A stretch of DNA of 64,000 nucleotides from Pseudomonadota bacterium (GCA_029556915.1 JAKQIT010000060.1:62001-126000), one strand, 5' to 3'. Positions 22,658 through 31,365 are shown, counted from the stretch's first letter. The notes: generated by a model from the sequence alone, not told the origin. Made by a program: numbers and translations.

Positions 22658-22768
22658 TAAATTATTTACCCCGTCTTATCCAGTCTAAAATAATATAAAT
22701 ATCATATAGTTAAGCTGAATTACCAGCTTATCAAGACTTATCCTGTCTTATATTGTCCATTTACAAAG

Positions 22769-22814
22769 CGTATAAAATAACGTATAAAAGCAATACCAAT
22801 TTATTTTTTATACG
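22769..22814. promoter_or_regulatory. Integrase arm-type sites at the left end
   Basis: CGTATAAAA occurs at 22769-22777 and 22781-22789 (12-bp spacing) and inverted at 22806-22814, directly before the integrase ATG. The same pair with the same 12-bp spacing occurs at the right end (31474 and 31486). One further copy is at 24095. These are candidate integrase arm-binding sites; the inverted copy overlaps the int promoter region, suggesting autoregulation (inference). Confidence 0.6.
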
Positions 22815-22820
22815 TTATTT

Positions 22821-24065
22821 ATGAAAAAATTGACCACTAGCGCCCTAGATGATTTAACAATCAAAGCGGCCAAAGCCAAAGAGAAAGCCTACACGCTTAG
22901 AGACGGTAACGGCTTGTTTTTGCTAGTGCATCCTAATGGAAGCAAGTACTTCCAGTTACGCACTACCCTGCATGGCAAAGCAAAGCTCATACAGCTTGGC
23001 ACGTACCCTACTCTATCGCTAAGTGAAGCCCGTGAGCTGGGGCGTGAGAAACTTAAAAAAGTAAAAGTCGAGCAAATAGACCCGATAATTGAGGCCAAAT
23101 TGCTGAAGCACCAAAAGGCTAAAGACGCTAGCAACATATTCGAGGATGTGGCCAATGACTGGCTGGCCATTAAGCAGCGGACTTTAGCACCCACTAGCCA
23201 CACAAAAATAAAACAGACGTTTAATGCTAACGTATTTGGGGTGCTTGGCAAGTACCCTATCAAAGACATTGATAATCAAATGGTGCGCAAATGCCTCATG
23301 ATTATGCAAAAGCGTGGTGCGCTCGAGCTGATGGAGCAAACAAGGGCATGGATTAAACAGGTGTTTGAATTTGCCCTAAGCGATAACCTGATAGCTGAAA
23401 ACCCTATCCCATCGATTGATGTCAGGCTAGAAAAGCACAACCCAGAAAAATACCCACGTTTACAAAGCCGGCAAGATGCTGGCACCCTACTCCGCAATAT
23501 CACTAAATATAAGGGTAGCTTTGAGGTGATCACCTGCGTGTATTTACAAATGCACTTTGCACAAAGGCCTAGTGAGTTAAGGTGTGCTAAATGGTCAGAG
23601 TTTGACCTGGACAATGCTGTTTGGACTATTCCGCTGCCACGATCTAAAACACGTAAGCACATGACTAAACCTCATACAGTCATGCTATCAAGGCAGGCCA
23701 TAGCAGCGTTAAAAGATTTGCAGGAATACACTGGTCACACTGATTACTTATTTGCTGCAAGGCTAGCCAGAAAGCCAGTATCTGAGGCCACAATACGCAA
23801 GGCATTTAGAGCGGTGTTCACTGATTACCATGTTGTGCCACATGGCTGCCGTCACTTTTTTAGCACACAAGCCAATGAAAGCGGCCTATTTAGGCATGAT
23901 GTTATTGAAGCGTTTATATCGCATAAGGACAAAGACGAAACCAGAGCCACATATAACGAGGCCACCTATAACAAAGAGCGCATGCAGCTTGCCCAGTGGT
24001 GGAGTGATCAGCTCGATATGATGCGAGACGGTGCCCAGGTAATACCAATAAAAGGCGCTGCGTGA
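22821..24065 (+). CDS. int: Tyrosine-type integrase (P4 integrase family)
   Basis: Catalyses integration and, with AlpA, excision at the tRNA-Gly site. The 414-aa product has the N-terminal DUF4102 arm-binding domain (LTTSALDDLTIKAAKAKEKAYTLRD), a SAM-like core-binding domain, and a catalytic domain with Arg in QRPSELRCAKWSEFD, HGCRHFF (H-x-x-R) and the C-terminal Tyr in TRATYNEATYNKERMQLAQWWSDQLD. Length is standard. The gene is oriented away from the tRNA with attL 160 bp upstream. Confidence 0.95.
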   Translation: MKKLTTSALDDLTIKAAKAKEKAYTLRDGNGLFLLVHPNGSKYFQLRTTLHGKAKLIQLGTYPTLSLSEARELGREKLKKVKVEQIDPIIEAKLLKHQKAKDASNIFEDVANDWLAIKQRTLAPTSHTKIKQTFNANVFGVLGKYPIKDIDNQMVRKCLMIMQKRGALELMEQTRAWIKQVFEFALSDNLIAENPIPSIDVRLEKHNPEKYPRLQSRQDAGTLLRNITKYKGSFEVITCVYLQMHFAQRPSELRCAKWSEFDLDNAVWTIPLPRSKTRKHMTKPHTVMLSRQAIAALKDLQEYTGHTDYLFAARLARKPVSEATIRKAFRAVFTDYHVVPHGCRHFFSTQANESGLFRHDVIEAFISHKDKDETRATYNEATYNKERMQLAQWWSDQLDMMRDGAQVIPIKGAA

Positions 24066-24172
24066 TTTGATTTAACCGTGATACGTGCGGACCACGTATA
24101 AAAGCGGGGCGGCTAGTGCGTCAACACTAACAGCCCCTAACCACAATGCAAACTGAAAAGGAGTTTTACAAA

Positions 24173-24415
24173 ATGGCTAATACCAATACTACTATAAATC
24201 AGCATGCAATCAATCCGCTCATTGGCGGTTTACTCGGCGATACATTAACAAACTGCTCTAATGTTTTAATGGTTTTAGAGATGTATAACACTGAGGGTGA
24301 GCCAAGTGCAAAAGAGGTGCGTGGGTTATCACTCATTCATAGTGTCATTAGAAAGGCGCTTGAGTATGAAAATATCCGATTATCTAAAGTTAACCCAAAT
24401 GCTAGTGGGGTGTAG
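24173..24415 (+). CDS. Small hypothetical satellite protein
   Basis: An 80-aa product starting at the ATG at 24173, which has AAAAGGAG 9 bp upstream (a more upstream ATG lacks one). Sequence starts MANTNTTINQHAINPL and ends with NASGV; two predicted helices, no recognised motif. It ends 2 bp before the next gene, so both are probably one transcript. Function unknown. Confidence 0.7.
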   Translation: MANTNTTINQHAINPLIGGLLGDTLTNCSNVLMVLEMYNTEGEPSAKEVRGLSLIHSVIRKALEYENIRLSKVNPNASGV

Positions 24416-24417
24416 TC

Positions 24418-24900
24418 ATGGCCACAATTCACACACTAAGTTATCAAGCCACATCAAATGCTAGTACAGCAAAGTACGATATTGATATTGATGGAAAGCA
24501 GCAAAGACTAAGAGCGGTGCTAGCTTATGATGGCATTTCAGAGAGTCAAATGCATATTGCACTAGCTAGGATTATGAATATTTCACGCCCAGTGGCTAAA
24601 CGAATGCTTTTCGGGAATCATAGAACGATTTTAAAACGTGGCATAAAAGCATGTATTGCATTAAATATCTGCGTTGAGTGGTTATTTTTTGGCCAATTAA
24701 GACCACATTTTGATAGAAATATTCAGCTAAGAACACAAAGAGTTCACATGCAAGGCTATAAAGGTCACTCAAAGGAACTAACTGACAAAGCCTTGCGGTT
24801 TAATATGGCCTATATTGGTGGTCTGAGCATGGCTAGAAATTTAATGCACCTGGTGCAGACTAAGCAAATGAATTACTTAGACGCAGTAGCAGCGTTTTAG
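24418..24900 (+). CDS. Putative HTH regulator of the satellite
   Basis: A 160-aa product whose middle (ALARIMNISRPVAKRMLFG, then AIKACIALNICVEWLFFG region) reads like a phage-repressor helix-turn-helix, the ALNICVEWLFFG tail being like the CI/Cro-type domain end. The C-terminal half (RVHMQGYKGHSKELTDKALRF) is basic. The stop codon lies inside the first unit of a 28-bp tandem array, which makes this protein the first candidate to bind the array. Assignment is from pattern only. Confidence 0.55.
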   Translation: MATIHTLSYQATSNASTAKYDIDIDGKQQRLRAVLAYDGISESQMHIALARIMNISRPVAKRMLFGNHRTILKRGIKACIALNICVEWLFFGQLRPHFDRNIQLRTQRVHMQGYKGHSKELTDKALRFNMAYIGGLSMARNLMHLVQTKQMNYLDAVAAF

Positions 24901-25138
24901 GGCTGAAGAAAAAACGCAACTTTTGAAAACCGTTAGAAAAAGTGAGACTTTTTGAAGCTGCTGAAATTTTTGTTACTTTTGAAAAACGTCAAAATTTTTG
25001 TGACTTTTGACCAGGTGCAAAAAAAGTGTGACTTTTGAAAACGATCGGAATTTTTGCAACTTTTTAGGGCTGAAGAAAAAAGCGCAACTTTTGAAAACCG
25101 TCAAAAAAAGTGAGACTTTTTACATTTGGTTAAGCAAT
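24887..25138. repeat. Exact 28-bp tandem array (8-9 units)
   Basis: ACTTTT recurs at 24919, 24947, 24975, 25003, 25031, 25059, 25087 and 25115, every 28 bp without exception; a degenerate unit at 24887 overlaps the end of the HTH gene. Typical unit: TGNGACTTTTGAAAACCGTC then AAAAAAAG. CTTTT and AAAAG in one unit are complementary. Units 1 and 7, and 0 and 6, are nearly identical, so a longer segment was also duplicated. No spacers, so not CRISPR. Confidence 0.9.
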
Positions 25139-25143
25139 TTTTG

Positions 25144-25233
25144 AGTTAAGACAGCCAATGCGGTTAAGACATGGCGTATTTACTTGCTTGCACCCGCATT
25201 AAGTTTTTTAATGGGAGTTAAGGCAGTTAAGAC
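25144..25233. repeat. Iteron region, left half of inverted pair (putative ori/crr)
   Basis: Contains AGTTAAGAC (25144), GGTTAAGAC (25162), AGTTAAGGC (25216) and AGTTAAGAC (25225). The whole segment is repeated in reverse complement at 30239-30329 with about 75-80 per cent identity. It abuts the 28-bp array. By analogy with P4, where ori and crr carry the same iterons and bind the alpha protein, it is a candidate replication origin component. Confidence 0.6.
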
Positions 25234-25337
25234 GGCATGTCTTGCACAGTTCTATGCAGTGCATTTAATAAAAATATTTTCGCGGTGGTGCTTTCAATTG
25301 CCGCATAGTATTAGACAAAATTAAGGTTTGTTTAATA

Positions 25338-25353
25338 GTACAGGCGTCTGTAC
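25338..25353. promoter_or_regulatory. Perfect palindrome GTACAG-GCGT-CTGTAC
   Basis: A 6-bp-arm dyad in the gap between the iterons and the gene at 25463, in the correct place for an operator. A further 8-bp inverted pair, GCTGCACC (25364) and GGTGCAGC (25423), lies downstream. Nothing else recognisable is seen between 25234 and 25462. Confidence 0.35.
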
Positions 25354-25462
25354 AAATGGTTATGCTGCACCTAATCTGGGCTTAATTACCCCATGTGAAA
25401 ACAATCGCCTCTTACGGTTGCTGGTGCAGCTACTTATTATTAAGAGCGCATGAGAGGTGCGT

Positions 25463-26167
25463 ATGAAAAAAATAGAGGGCAAGATTGTTGCTAATTTTGA
25501 CTTTAATGGTAAACAAAAAAGTGACCTATTAAAAGCATGGAAGCGTAAAAACGATAGGGAGCTTGCTGCGCAATATATTGATGCTGTTAGAGGGCCAATT
25601 GAACTTTGGCTATCTCTAGTTGAGGGTGGTAAAACCGCAATACCTCACTTTAAAGACTATGCTACTAAGCTGTCTAAAAACATTGCCAGCGTGATTAATA
25701 CGTGTAATTCACTTCCTGAAGATGTTGTGTCACGCATGGATGCCATGGTAGTAGAAAGGCTTTATCTCGCCAAATATAAATACGAAAACTCAATGTCAAA
25801 AGATGCATTAAAAGCACTTGCCATTACTTCGCATGCACACTGGATTAAAACAGAATATCCAGGCTTAGAGGAGATGTGGGAGGTGCTACATGATTTTCTA
25901 GTAATCATTCAAGATGTAGCAAATGAACTTGGTGAACTAAAGGGCAAGGCTGGGCCAGATGTAGGCAATGAAAAGCTTTTGGTGTCTTGGCTTGCTGAAG
26001 CCTATGAGAGTGTTTTTAATGAGATTCCGTCATCTGAGAATGGTAGCAATTTCAGAAAGTTTGCAGCCGAACTCAGTAAAATACTTGGTTATTCGCTTGG
26101 TAGGGATATTATCAACGAGCTTATAAAAAACCGTCAGGTATTAGGCAAATATACATCTAATCCCTAA
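25463..26167 (+). CDS. Hypothetical satellite protein, 234 aa
   Basis: Start chosen at the ATG at 25463, with GAGAGG upstream (an in-frame GTG lies 6 bp earlier). The product is highly charged and predicted mostly helical (SDLLKAWKRKNDRELAAQY, LSKNIASVINTCNSLPED, GNEKLLVSWLAEAYESVF). No membrane segment, signal peptide or known motif. It stands alone with its own long leader between the repeat arrays and the alpA group, the kind of place where satellites carry accessory genes, including antiphage ones. Function unknown. Confidence 0.7.
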   Translation: MKKIEGKIVANFDFNGKQKSDLLKAWKRKNDRELAAQYIDAVRGPIELWLSLVEGGKTAIPHFKDYATKLSKNIASVINTCNSLPEDVVSRMDAMVVERLYLAKYKYENSMSKDALKALAITSHAHWIKTEYPGLEEMWEVLHDFLVIIQDVANELGELKGKAGPDVGNEKLLVSWLAEAYESVFNEIPSSENGSNFRKFAAELSKILGYSLGRDIINELIKNRQVLGKYTSNP

Positions 26168-26254
26168 CGGTAATTACTCACTACGAACTTAAGTAAGATT
26201 TGTATTATTAGACCTTAGTGCATCCAATTGGGCGCGCATTACAAAGGAGCTAAT

Positions 26255-26461
26255 ATGTCTAATTCACTACCTCAAACGGGGTTCATCCGTTTACCTCAAA
26301 TACTTGCAGTTATTCCTGTTGGTAAATCTACTTGGTGGGCCCGTGTTAAAAGCGGCGCTTACCCATCACCAATAAAGTTGGGCGTTAATACTACCGTATG
26401 GAAAGCCGAGGATATTCACGCGCTAATCGCAAAGTTAGCTAACGGTGATAATCAATCATGA
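26255..26461 (+). CDS. alpA: AlpA family excisionase/transcriptional regulator
   Basis: A 68-aa protein starting at ATG 26255 with AAAGGAG 6 bp upstream. It matches the AlpA/Vis family: FIRLPQILAVIPVGKSTWWARVKSGAYPSPIKLGVNTTVWKAEDIHALIAKL, a winged-helix DNA-binding domain with the conserved W near the end. In P4-type elements such proteins control int and act in excision. Its stop overlaps the start of the next gene by 4 bp. Confidence 0.93.
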   Translation: MSNSLPQTGFIRLPQILAVIPVGKSTWWARVKSGAYPSPIKLGVNTTVWKAEDIHALIAKLANGDNQS

Positions 26462-26775
26462 CCTGTAACGGCGCTAATGACGATGTGGCATTAGCTAAGC
26501 TTTTCACTAAAAACGAAAATTCAGAGGCTAATCGCCATCTAAAGTACATCATGGAAAATGGAAGCATGACCAAGATAGATGCATTCGAAAAGCTAGGCTT
26601 GCACCAGACATCACAACGTTTTAGTGATCTCATAAAAAAGGGCGCGCCGATTGGTAAGGATTGGAAAGTACAGGCAGATAGCACTGGTGCAAAACACCGC
26701 ATTCGTCTCTATATTTGGCTAGGTTTTAATGCTGCTCAAGGTGATCTTTTTGGTGGGGGGTATTCTAATGGATAG
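26458..26775 (+). CDS. Helix-turn-helix domain protein
   Basis: A 105-aa product overlapping alpA by 4 bp. The segment ANRHLKYIMENGSMTKIDAFEKLGLHQTSQRFSDLIKKGAPI is the small winged-helix domain found in many prophage proteins that control gene dosage or replication (helix-turn-helix domain of the phage Rha/DNA-binding type). The C-terminus continues KVQADSTGAKHRIRLYIW. Specific role unknown; co-transcribed with alpA. Confidence 0.75.
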   Translation: MTCNGANDDVALAKLFTKNENSEANRHLKYIMENGSMTKIDAFEKLGLHQTSQRFSDLIKKGAPIGKDWKVQADSTGAKHRIRLYIWLGFNAAQGDLFGGGYSNG

Positions 26776-27070
26776 CGTCATATTTGACTCTAAATTAGTT
26801 GAGTGTGACAAGGATATTGTGGCACATTTGCAGTCACATGGTGTGAAGTGTTGCGCTTATTGCAATAAATCGTTTACATCAGCCAGAAGGCCGCATAGTA
26901 CTTCAAGGTCTTCACATATAGACACACAAATAAATACATGGTCATTTATTCTATGCAGAAAATGCACCCGCATTGCCAAGCAACCAAACAATTTAGTCCA
27001 TGCAAGCTTGTTTAAAAAAGCGCAAAGCGAGCACGCTTTGTTAGTGGCCACAGTGAAAGGTACATCATGA
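26768..27070 (+). CDS. Small zinc-finger-like protein
   Basis: A 100-aa product starting at ATG 26768 with GGTGGGGGG upstream, overlapping the previous gene by 8 bp. Two metal-binding pairs are visible: CCAYC (after residue 30) and CRKC, spaced by a basic Ser/Arg/His segment. This is a single treble-clef or ribbon type finger. Role in DNA binding or P4 delta/Ogr-like activation is possible but not shown. Confidence 0.65.
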   Translation: MDSVIFDSKLVECDKDIVAHLQSHGVKCCAYCNKSFTSARRPHSTSRSSHIDTQINTWSFILCRKCTRIAKQPNNLVHASLFKKAQSEHALLVATVKGTS

Positions 27071-27387
27071 AAAATATTAGAAATTCAAAAGCTGCAACAT
27101 TAGGTTTAGAGAGAGTAATTAAACAACAAAATGAAGCCATGCAGCAGCTAACTGCTGGGCTGCAAGATGCCCTTTACAGCATTGCTGAAAGCCTAGATTT
27201 TATGGCCGCAAAGCACGCAGCGGGTGAAGTTGATATTAAGCCTACTGAAATTGAAAGTGCAATCATTTATGAAGCACTCAAAAAGCACTATTTAGACAGT
27301 ATGAAAGAAACACCTGGTGAGCAAGCCCATGAGCAAGCTATGCTGAGAATTAGGCATTTAGCAAATGGCGGGTGCTTTAATGCCTAA
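27067..27387 (+). CDS. Hypothetical satellite protein, 106 aa
   Basis: Overlaps the preceding gene by 4 bp (ATGA) and the next by about 8-23 bp, so it is translated as part of the chain. The product is helical, with an amphipathic segment RVIKQQNEAMQQLTAGLQDALYSIAESLDFMAAKH that could form a coiled coil. No known family recognised. Confidence 0.65.
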   Translation: MKNIRNSKAATLGLERVIKQQNEAMQQLTAGLQDALYSIAESLDFMAAKHAAGEVDIKPTEIESAIIYEALKKHYLDSMKETPGEQAHEQAMLRIRHLANGGCFNA

Positions 27388-30208
27388 AAATTACATTAAG
27401 CAAGTGGCAGCGGCCGCCCTTAATTCAATTGATAGCGTCTTAGCCAATTGGTGTGCAGGTGGTAAGCGTGAGGGGCATGAGTATGTTGCACTAAACCCAA
27501 ACCGAGCAGATAGCAATTCGGGTAGTTTTAAAATCAATTTAAGTACAGGTGCCTGGGCAGATTTTGCCATTGATGTAAGCGGTGGTGATTTAGTTGCGCT
27601 AGTGGCATATCTTGACGGTGTTTCACAATTTGAGGCGGCCAAGCTTTTAGGGGCATTTCTAGGCATTGAGTACCAAAAAAACGACCCACAGAAACGCGCT
27701 ACAAGCGCACAAAACAAGGCGGCCAATACTACGACCCCAACCCCAAAAGATTTAAGCGAGTGGCTGCCACTGTTACCCGTGCCAATAGATGCACCCGCCC
27801 CACCCTTAGCGCATTTTAAGCATGGCAAGCCGTCTATGCAGTGGGCATATCAATTACCTGGTGGAGTGGCTTGTTATGTGTACCGATTTGAAGCAAAGAC
27901 CGCTAGTGAGCGTAAACAGTTTGCACCGCTTACTTATTGTGAGCATGCCACTAGCAAAAACCGTGAATGGCGCTGGCAAGGTTTACCAGAGCCGAGGCCA
28001 CTTTATAACCTAGATAAAATTATCAGTAATGCTAGTGGGCTAGTGGTGGTTTGCGAGGGTGAAAAGGCAGCGGATGCAGCGGCGATATTGTTACCTGATG
28101 CAGTTATAACCACCATGCTAAACGGTGCGCAAAGCCCTAATAAAACAGACTGGCAACCATTAAGTGGGCGTGATGTTTGGCTATGGCCAGATAATGACGA
28201 AGCAGGTCAAAAGTGTATGGCGGCTATACGCAATTTATTAAAGGTTGCGGGGGCTGCTAGTATTAAAACGATCAACTTAAAAGCCTTTGATAGCTTGCAA
28301 GTTAAAGGCGATGCGGCCGACTTATTAACGGCTGGCTTTGCTCAAGCGGCCATGCTTGAATTAAGTCAAAAGCCTGATTTTTTCGCAGTTGATAAGCCCA
28401 CTAGCAATGAAAGCAATACAGAAAGCCGTTTCAACTTGAATGATGGAGGCTTGTATTACTTTGGTAAAAATGACGCTGGTATTGATGCACCACCACTATG
28501 GATATGCTCAAAGCTAGAAGTTACAGCCGTTACCCGTGACGCTAAAAATGAAGCATGGGGGCGCTTGCTAGAGTTTGATGACTTAGACGGTGTGCATCAT
28601 GCCTGGGCAATGCCTATGGATTTATTGCGTGGTGATGGTGCGGAATATCGAGGGGCCTTGCTTTCAATGGGCTTGCAAATATCCACCATGACTAAAGCCC
28701 GTAACCTATTAACGCAACATATACAGACGGCTAAAGTTGAAGCACGGGCAAGGTGTGTAGAGCGTACAGGCTGGCATGATGGCAGCTTTGTAATGCCAAA
28801 TAAAACCATAGGCACCAACCAACAAGAAAAAATCATTTTTCAATCAGCCGTCAATACACAAAGTACCTTTAAGCAAAAAGGCACTTTGGCAAGCTGGCAA
28901 GATAATGTATCTAAACCATGTGCAGGTAACTCTAGGCTAGTGTTTGCCATTAGTGCTGCCTTTGCTAGCCCGTTGCTAGATGTGACAGGCATGGAGAGCG
29001 GGGGCGTGCATTTTAGAGGCGATTCTAGCACGGGTAAAACCACAGCTTTGCGGGTGGCTTCATCGGTATGGGGTGGGCTTGATTATCTGCAAAGGTGGCG
29101 TGCTACTGATAACGGCTTAGAAAGCTTGGCAGCGCAACACTCCGACTGTTTGCTAGTGCTTGACGAGCTGTCACAGGTTGACCCTAAGTCAGCGGGTGAA
29201 GTTGCCTATATGCTGGCTAATGGGAGTGGCAAGGTGCGAAGCATACGCACAGGTGCAATGCGTGATACTGCCACATGGCGATTATTGTTTTTATCAAGTG
29301 GTGAAGCTGGCTTAACTGAGCACATGGCGCTAGCAGGGCGCAAGCCTAAAGCAGGGCAAGAGATTAGACTTCTAGATATACCTGCTGATGCTGGCCGCGG
29401 CTTTGGTATTTTTGACACCTTACATGATCACATAGGGGGTGCAGCATTTAGTAAGGCTTTAAATGATGCCGTAGGCAAGCATTATGGGGTGGCCTCAATC
29501 GCTTATTTGTCAAAGCTGGTAGATAACTTAGACAAAATACCTGGGCACGTTAAAAGGCTACAAAAAGAGTTTTTAGAAAATCACCTTAAAACTGATGCAG
29601 GTGGCCAAGCTTATAGGGCAGCTCTACGCTTTGCCTTAATAGCCGCTGCTGGTGAAATAGCTACGGTTTGGGGCGTTACTGGCTGGGCTAGTGGTGAAGC
29701 TATCAAGGCTGCTGATACTTGCTTTAAGGCATGGCTTATGCAGCGTGGCGGGACTGGCAATGCTGAAGAGCGTGCAATGCTTGCCCAGGTGCAGCGCTTC
29801 TTTGAATTGCACGGTGAAAGCCGCTTTAGTGACTGGGAGCGGCCAGCTAGTGACACTTCACAGCATGCCCCTAAAACCCTAAATAAAGCAGGCTATCGCA
29901 AGCACTTTGACGCTAAAGATGCAGACGGTCAGCCAGTTTATACAGGTGAAAACTATGCAGACGGTGACGAAAAGAAAGCCCGTGATACTGAGTTCTATGT
30001 ATATCCTGAAACGTTTAGATCTGAAATTTGTGCGGGCTATGACTATAAGGTGATACAGAAGCTACTTGATAAGCATGGTGCACTTATAAGGCCAAATTCA
30101 AGCAAAGCTTATACAAGAAGTGAGAGGCTGCCAGCCGAGGGCATGCAAAACATATACAAGCTTAATAGTAAGGTGTTTGGATTATTAGCAGAAAATGATG
30201 CAGATTAG
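27365..30208 (+). CDS. Large TOPRIM/DUF927 replication protein (P4 alpha-like)
   Basis: A 947-aa protein (942 aa if the ATG at 27380 is used, which has GCGGG upstream). The N-terminal region resembles primase-associated domains (PNRADSNSGSFKINLSTGAWADFAIDVSGGD), followed by a TOPRIM segment (LVVVCEGEKAADAAAIL, then WLWPDNDEAGQK) and a DUF927-type helicase domain with Walker A FRGDSSTGKTTALR near residue 555 and Walker B LLVLDELSQ near residue 600. A primase-helicase that starts replication of the excised element is inferred. Inverted iteron regions lie on both sides of the module. Confidence 0.88.
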   Translation: MAGALMPKNYIKQVAAAALNSIDSVLANWCAGGKREGHEYVALNPNRADSNSGSFKINLSTGAWADFAIDVSGGDLVALVAYLDGVSQFEAAKLLGAFLGIEYQKNDPQKRATSAQNKAANTTTPTPKDLSEWLPLLPVPIDAPAPPLAHFKHGKPSMQWAYQLPGGVACYVYRFEAKTASERKQFAPLTYCEHATSKNREWRWQGLPEPRPLYNLDKIISNASGLVVVCEGEKAADAAAILLPDAVITTMLNGAQSPNKTDWQPLSGRDVWLWPDNDEAGQKCMAAIRNLLKVAGAASIKTINLKAFDSLQVKGDAADLLTAGFAQAAMLELSQKPDFFAVDKPTSNESNTESRFNLNDGGLYYFGKNDAGIDAPPLWICSKLEVTAVTRDAKNEAWGRLLEFDDLDGVHHAWAMPMDLLRGDGAEYRGALLSMGLQISTMTKARNLLTQHIQTAKVEARARCVERTGWHDGSFVMPNKTIGTNQQEKIIFQSAVNTQSTFKQKGTLASWQDNVSKPCAGNSRLVFAISAAFASPLLDVTGMESGGVHFRGDSSTGKTTALRVASSVWGGLDYLQRWRATDNGLESLAAQHSDCLLVLDELSQVDPKSAGEVAYMLANGSGKVRSIRTGAMRDTATWRLLFLSSGEAGLTEHMALAGRKPKAGQEIRLLDIPADAGRGFGIFDTLHDHIGGAAFSKALNDAVGKHYGVASIAYLSKLVDNLDKIPGHVKRLQKEFLENHLKTDAGGQAYRAALRFALIAAAGEIATVWGVTGWASGEAIKAADTCFKAWLMQRGGTGNAEERAMLAQVQRFFELHGESRFSDWERPASDTSQHAPKTLNKAGYRKHFDAKDADGQPVYTGENYADGDEKKARDTEFYVYPETFRSEICAGYDYKVIQKLLDKHGALIRPNSSKAYTRSERLPAEGMQNIYKLNSKVFGLLAENDAD

Positions 30209-30238
30209 TGGATTGTATAGGACTGTTTAACACTATTC

Positions 30239-30329
30239 GTCTTAACTGTATTAAATCGCATTAAAAAGGTTAATGCAGCTAGAAGCCAGTAAATACGCCA
30301 TGTCTTAACCGTATTGGCTGTCTTAACTC
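30239..30329. repeat. Iteron region, right half of inverted pair (putative ori/crr)
   Basis: Reverse complement of 25144-25233: GTCTTAACT (30239), GTCTTAACC (30302) and GTCTTAACT (30320), plus a degenerate fourth copy at about 30248. It starts 30 bp after the stop of the replication gene. Candidate second replication site. Confidence 0.6.
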
Positions 30330-30575
30330 AATAAATGCATAACTGAAAGTAAATCGGTGGGTGAATGGGTTTCACAAAGGCCACCAGCGCGATAAAATCG
30401 GCGGGTTAACGTTGTGTTTTAGTGCATCACTTTTACGTTAAATTGGTTGTGATGCTGGTGCTGATGTTACGCGTGCGGTGTGTAAATTTAGCTTAAAATT
30501 TTTGTGGGTCCTTCCTGCATTTTGAATATCTGCGGGTAATTCAAGCCCCGAATTAAAACTAGTGTGTCATGCAGT

Positions 30576-30725
30576 CTTGGGGTCGTCACTTAGGTGGTCA
30601 CGTAGGTGGGGGGTGGTCAAAAGTCTGGGGCAATTCGACCCTAGACCGTATGCCTAGACACATTTTTATGGGCGGGAGTTATTGGGGGGGGAGGGGTCAA
30701 GCTATTGGCTGCATGCTATTTTAAT
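30576..30725. other. G-rich cos-like patch
   Basis: Contains TAGGTGGGGGGTGGTCAAAA, then GTCTGGGG, GACCCTAGACCG and a run of eight G at about 30684. No reading frame fits. From memory it resembles the DNA preceding terS in some cos-type HK97-like phages (G-run, GGTC-AAA-TCT, then GACCG). A packaging site shared with a helper phage is a possibility, not a demonstrated fact. Confidence 0.35.
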
Positions 30726-30908
30726 TAAATTGGATGATTTGATTAAAAACGACTAGTATATTTTGTTAATTCGCTGGGGCGCTATCACTAACAACTTAAA
30801 GCGGCATTTTGATACACATATATAAAAAAGCTTGGTTATTGACAATTATTACTGCATAAAATAACATATTGCGCAAATTATCATTTTCGTAAGTAATTGA
30901 TTTTATTG

Positions 30909-31031
30909 AATTTCCCACAAATAAAAAATAGCAATTTTACATAACATCCGTTATACGAAACAAATTTCATTTATTTAACAATTTCCCACTTTACGTTAAA
31001 TATAGTACACTTTTTAGCTATCAATTCCCAC
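30909..31031. promoter_or_regulatory. AATTTCCCAC repeats before the XRE gene
   Basis: AATTTCCCAC at 30909 and 30980 and AATTCCCAC at 31023, the last two extended as TTCCCACTTT. They lie in AT-rich DNA upstream of the regulator gene and may be its operators. The rest of 30330-31128 holds no gene that can be supported. Confidence 0.4.
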
Positions 31032-31128
31032 TTTGGCTATAACGATAATTAAACTATTGTTAAACTTGCTTTAACGATTCTAGCGTGTTACCTTTAGCGG
31101 GTGCAAATTACTATGATTAAGGTATGTT

Positions 31129-31365
31129 ATGACAGCTGATGAATTTAGAGAGGGACTTGCCACGCTAGGCTGGAAACAAACAGACTTTGCTATGGCCACT
31201 GGCTTAAGTAAAGTGGCCGTGTCTCATTGGTTAACTGGTACCGCCCCGCTGCCATTATGGGCGCAATCACATTTAAGCCTGTTGCTTAAGCTGCATGACC
31301 TCGCTGGTGAGCTACTTACACCACCAACAAAAGCGGCCAAGCAAGATAAAAAGATTAATGATTAA
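31129..31365 (+). CDS. XRE-family helix-turn-helix protein
   Basis: A 78-aa protein: FREGLATLGWKQTDFAMATGLSKVAVSHWLTGTAPLPLWAQSHLSLLLKL is a standard lambda-Cro type HTH, with WKQTDFA and SKVAVSHWLTG as the two helices. The C-terminus is basic. It stands alone at the right end of the satellite after 920 bp of non-coding DNA; a repressor or copy-control role is inferred. GCGGGTGCAA (31097) and TTGCACCCGC (31381) flank it as an inverted pair. Confidence 0.82.
   Translation: MTADEFREGLATLGWKQTDFAMATGLSKVAVSHWLTGTAPLPLWAQSHLSLLLKLHDLAGELLTPPTKAAKQDKKIND

Noticed and set aside
24887..25138. CRISPR array
   Set aside because: Units are adjacent without spacers and vary in sequence, and no cas genes are present; it is a tandem repeat.
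26768..27070. P4 delta/Ogr activator
   Set aside because: Only two CxxC-like pairs and no resemblance to the Ogr/delta core; left as a small zinc-finger-like protein.
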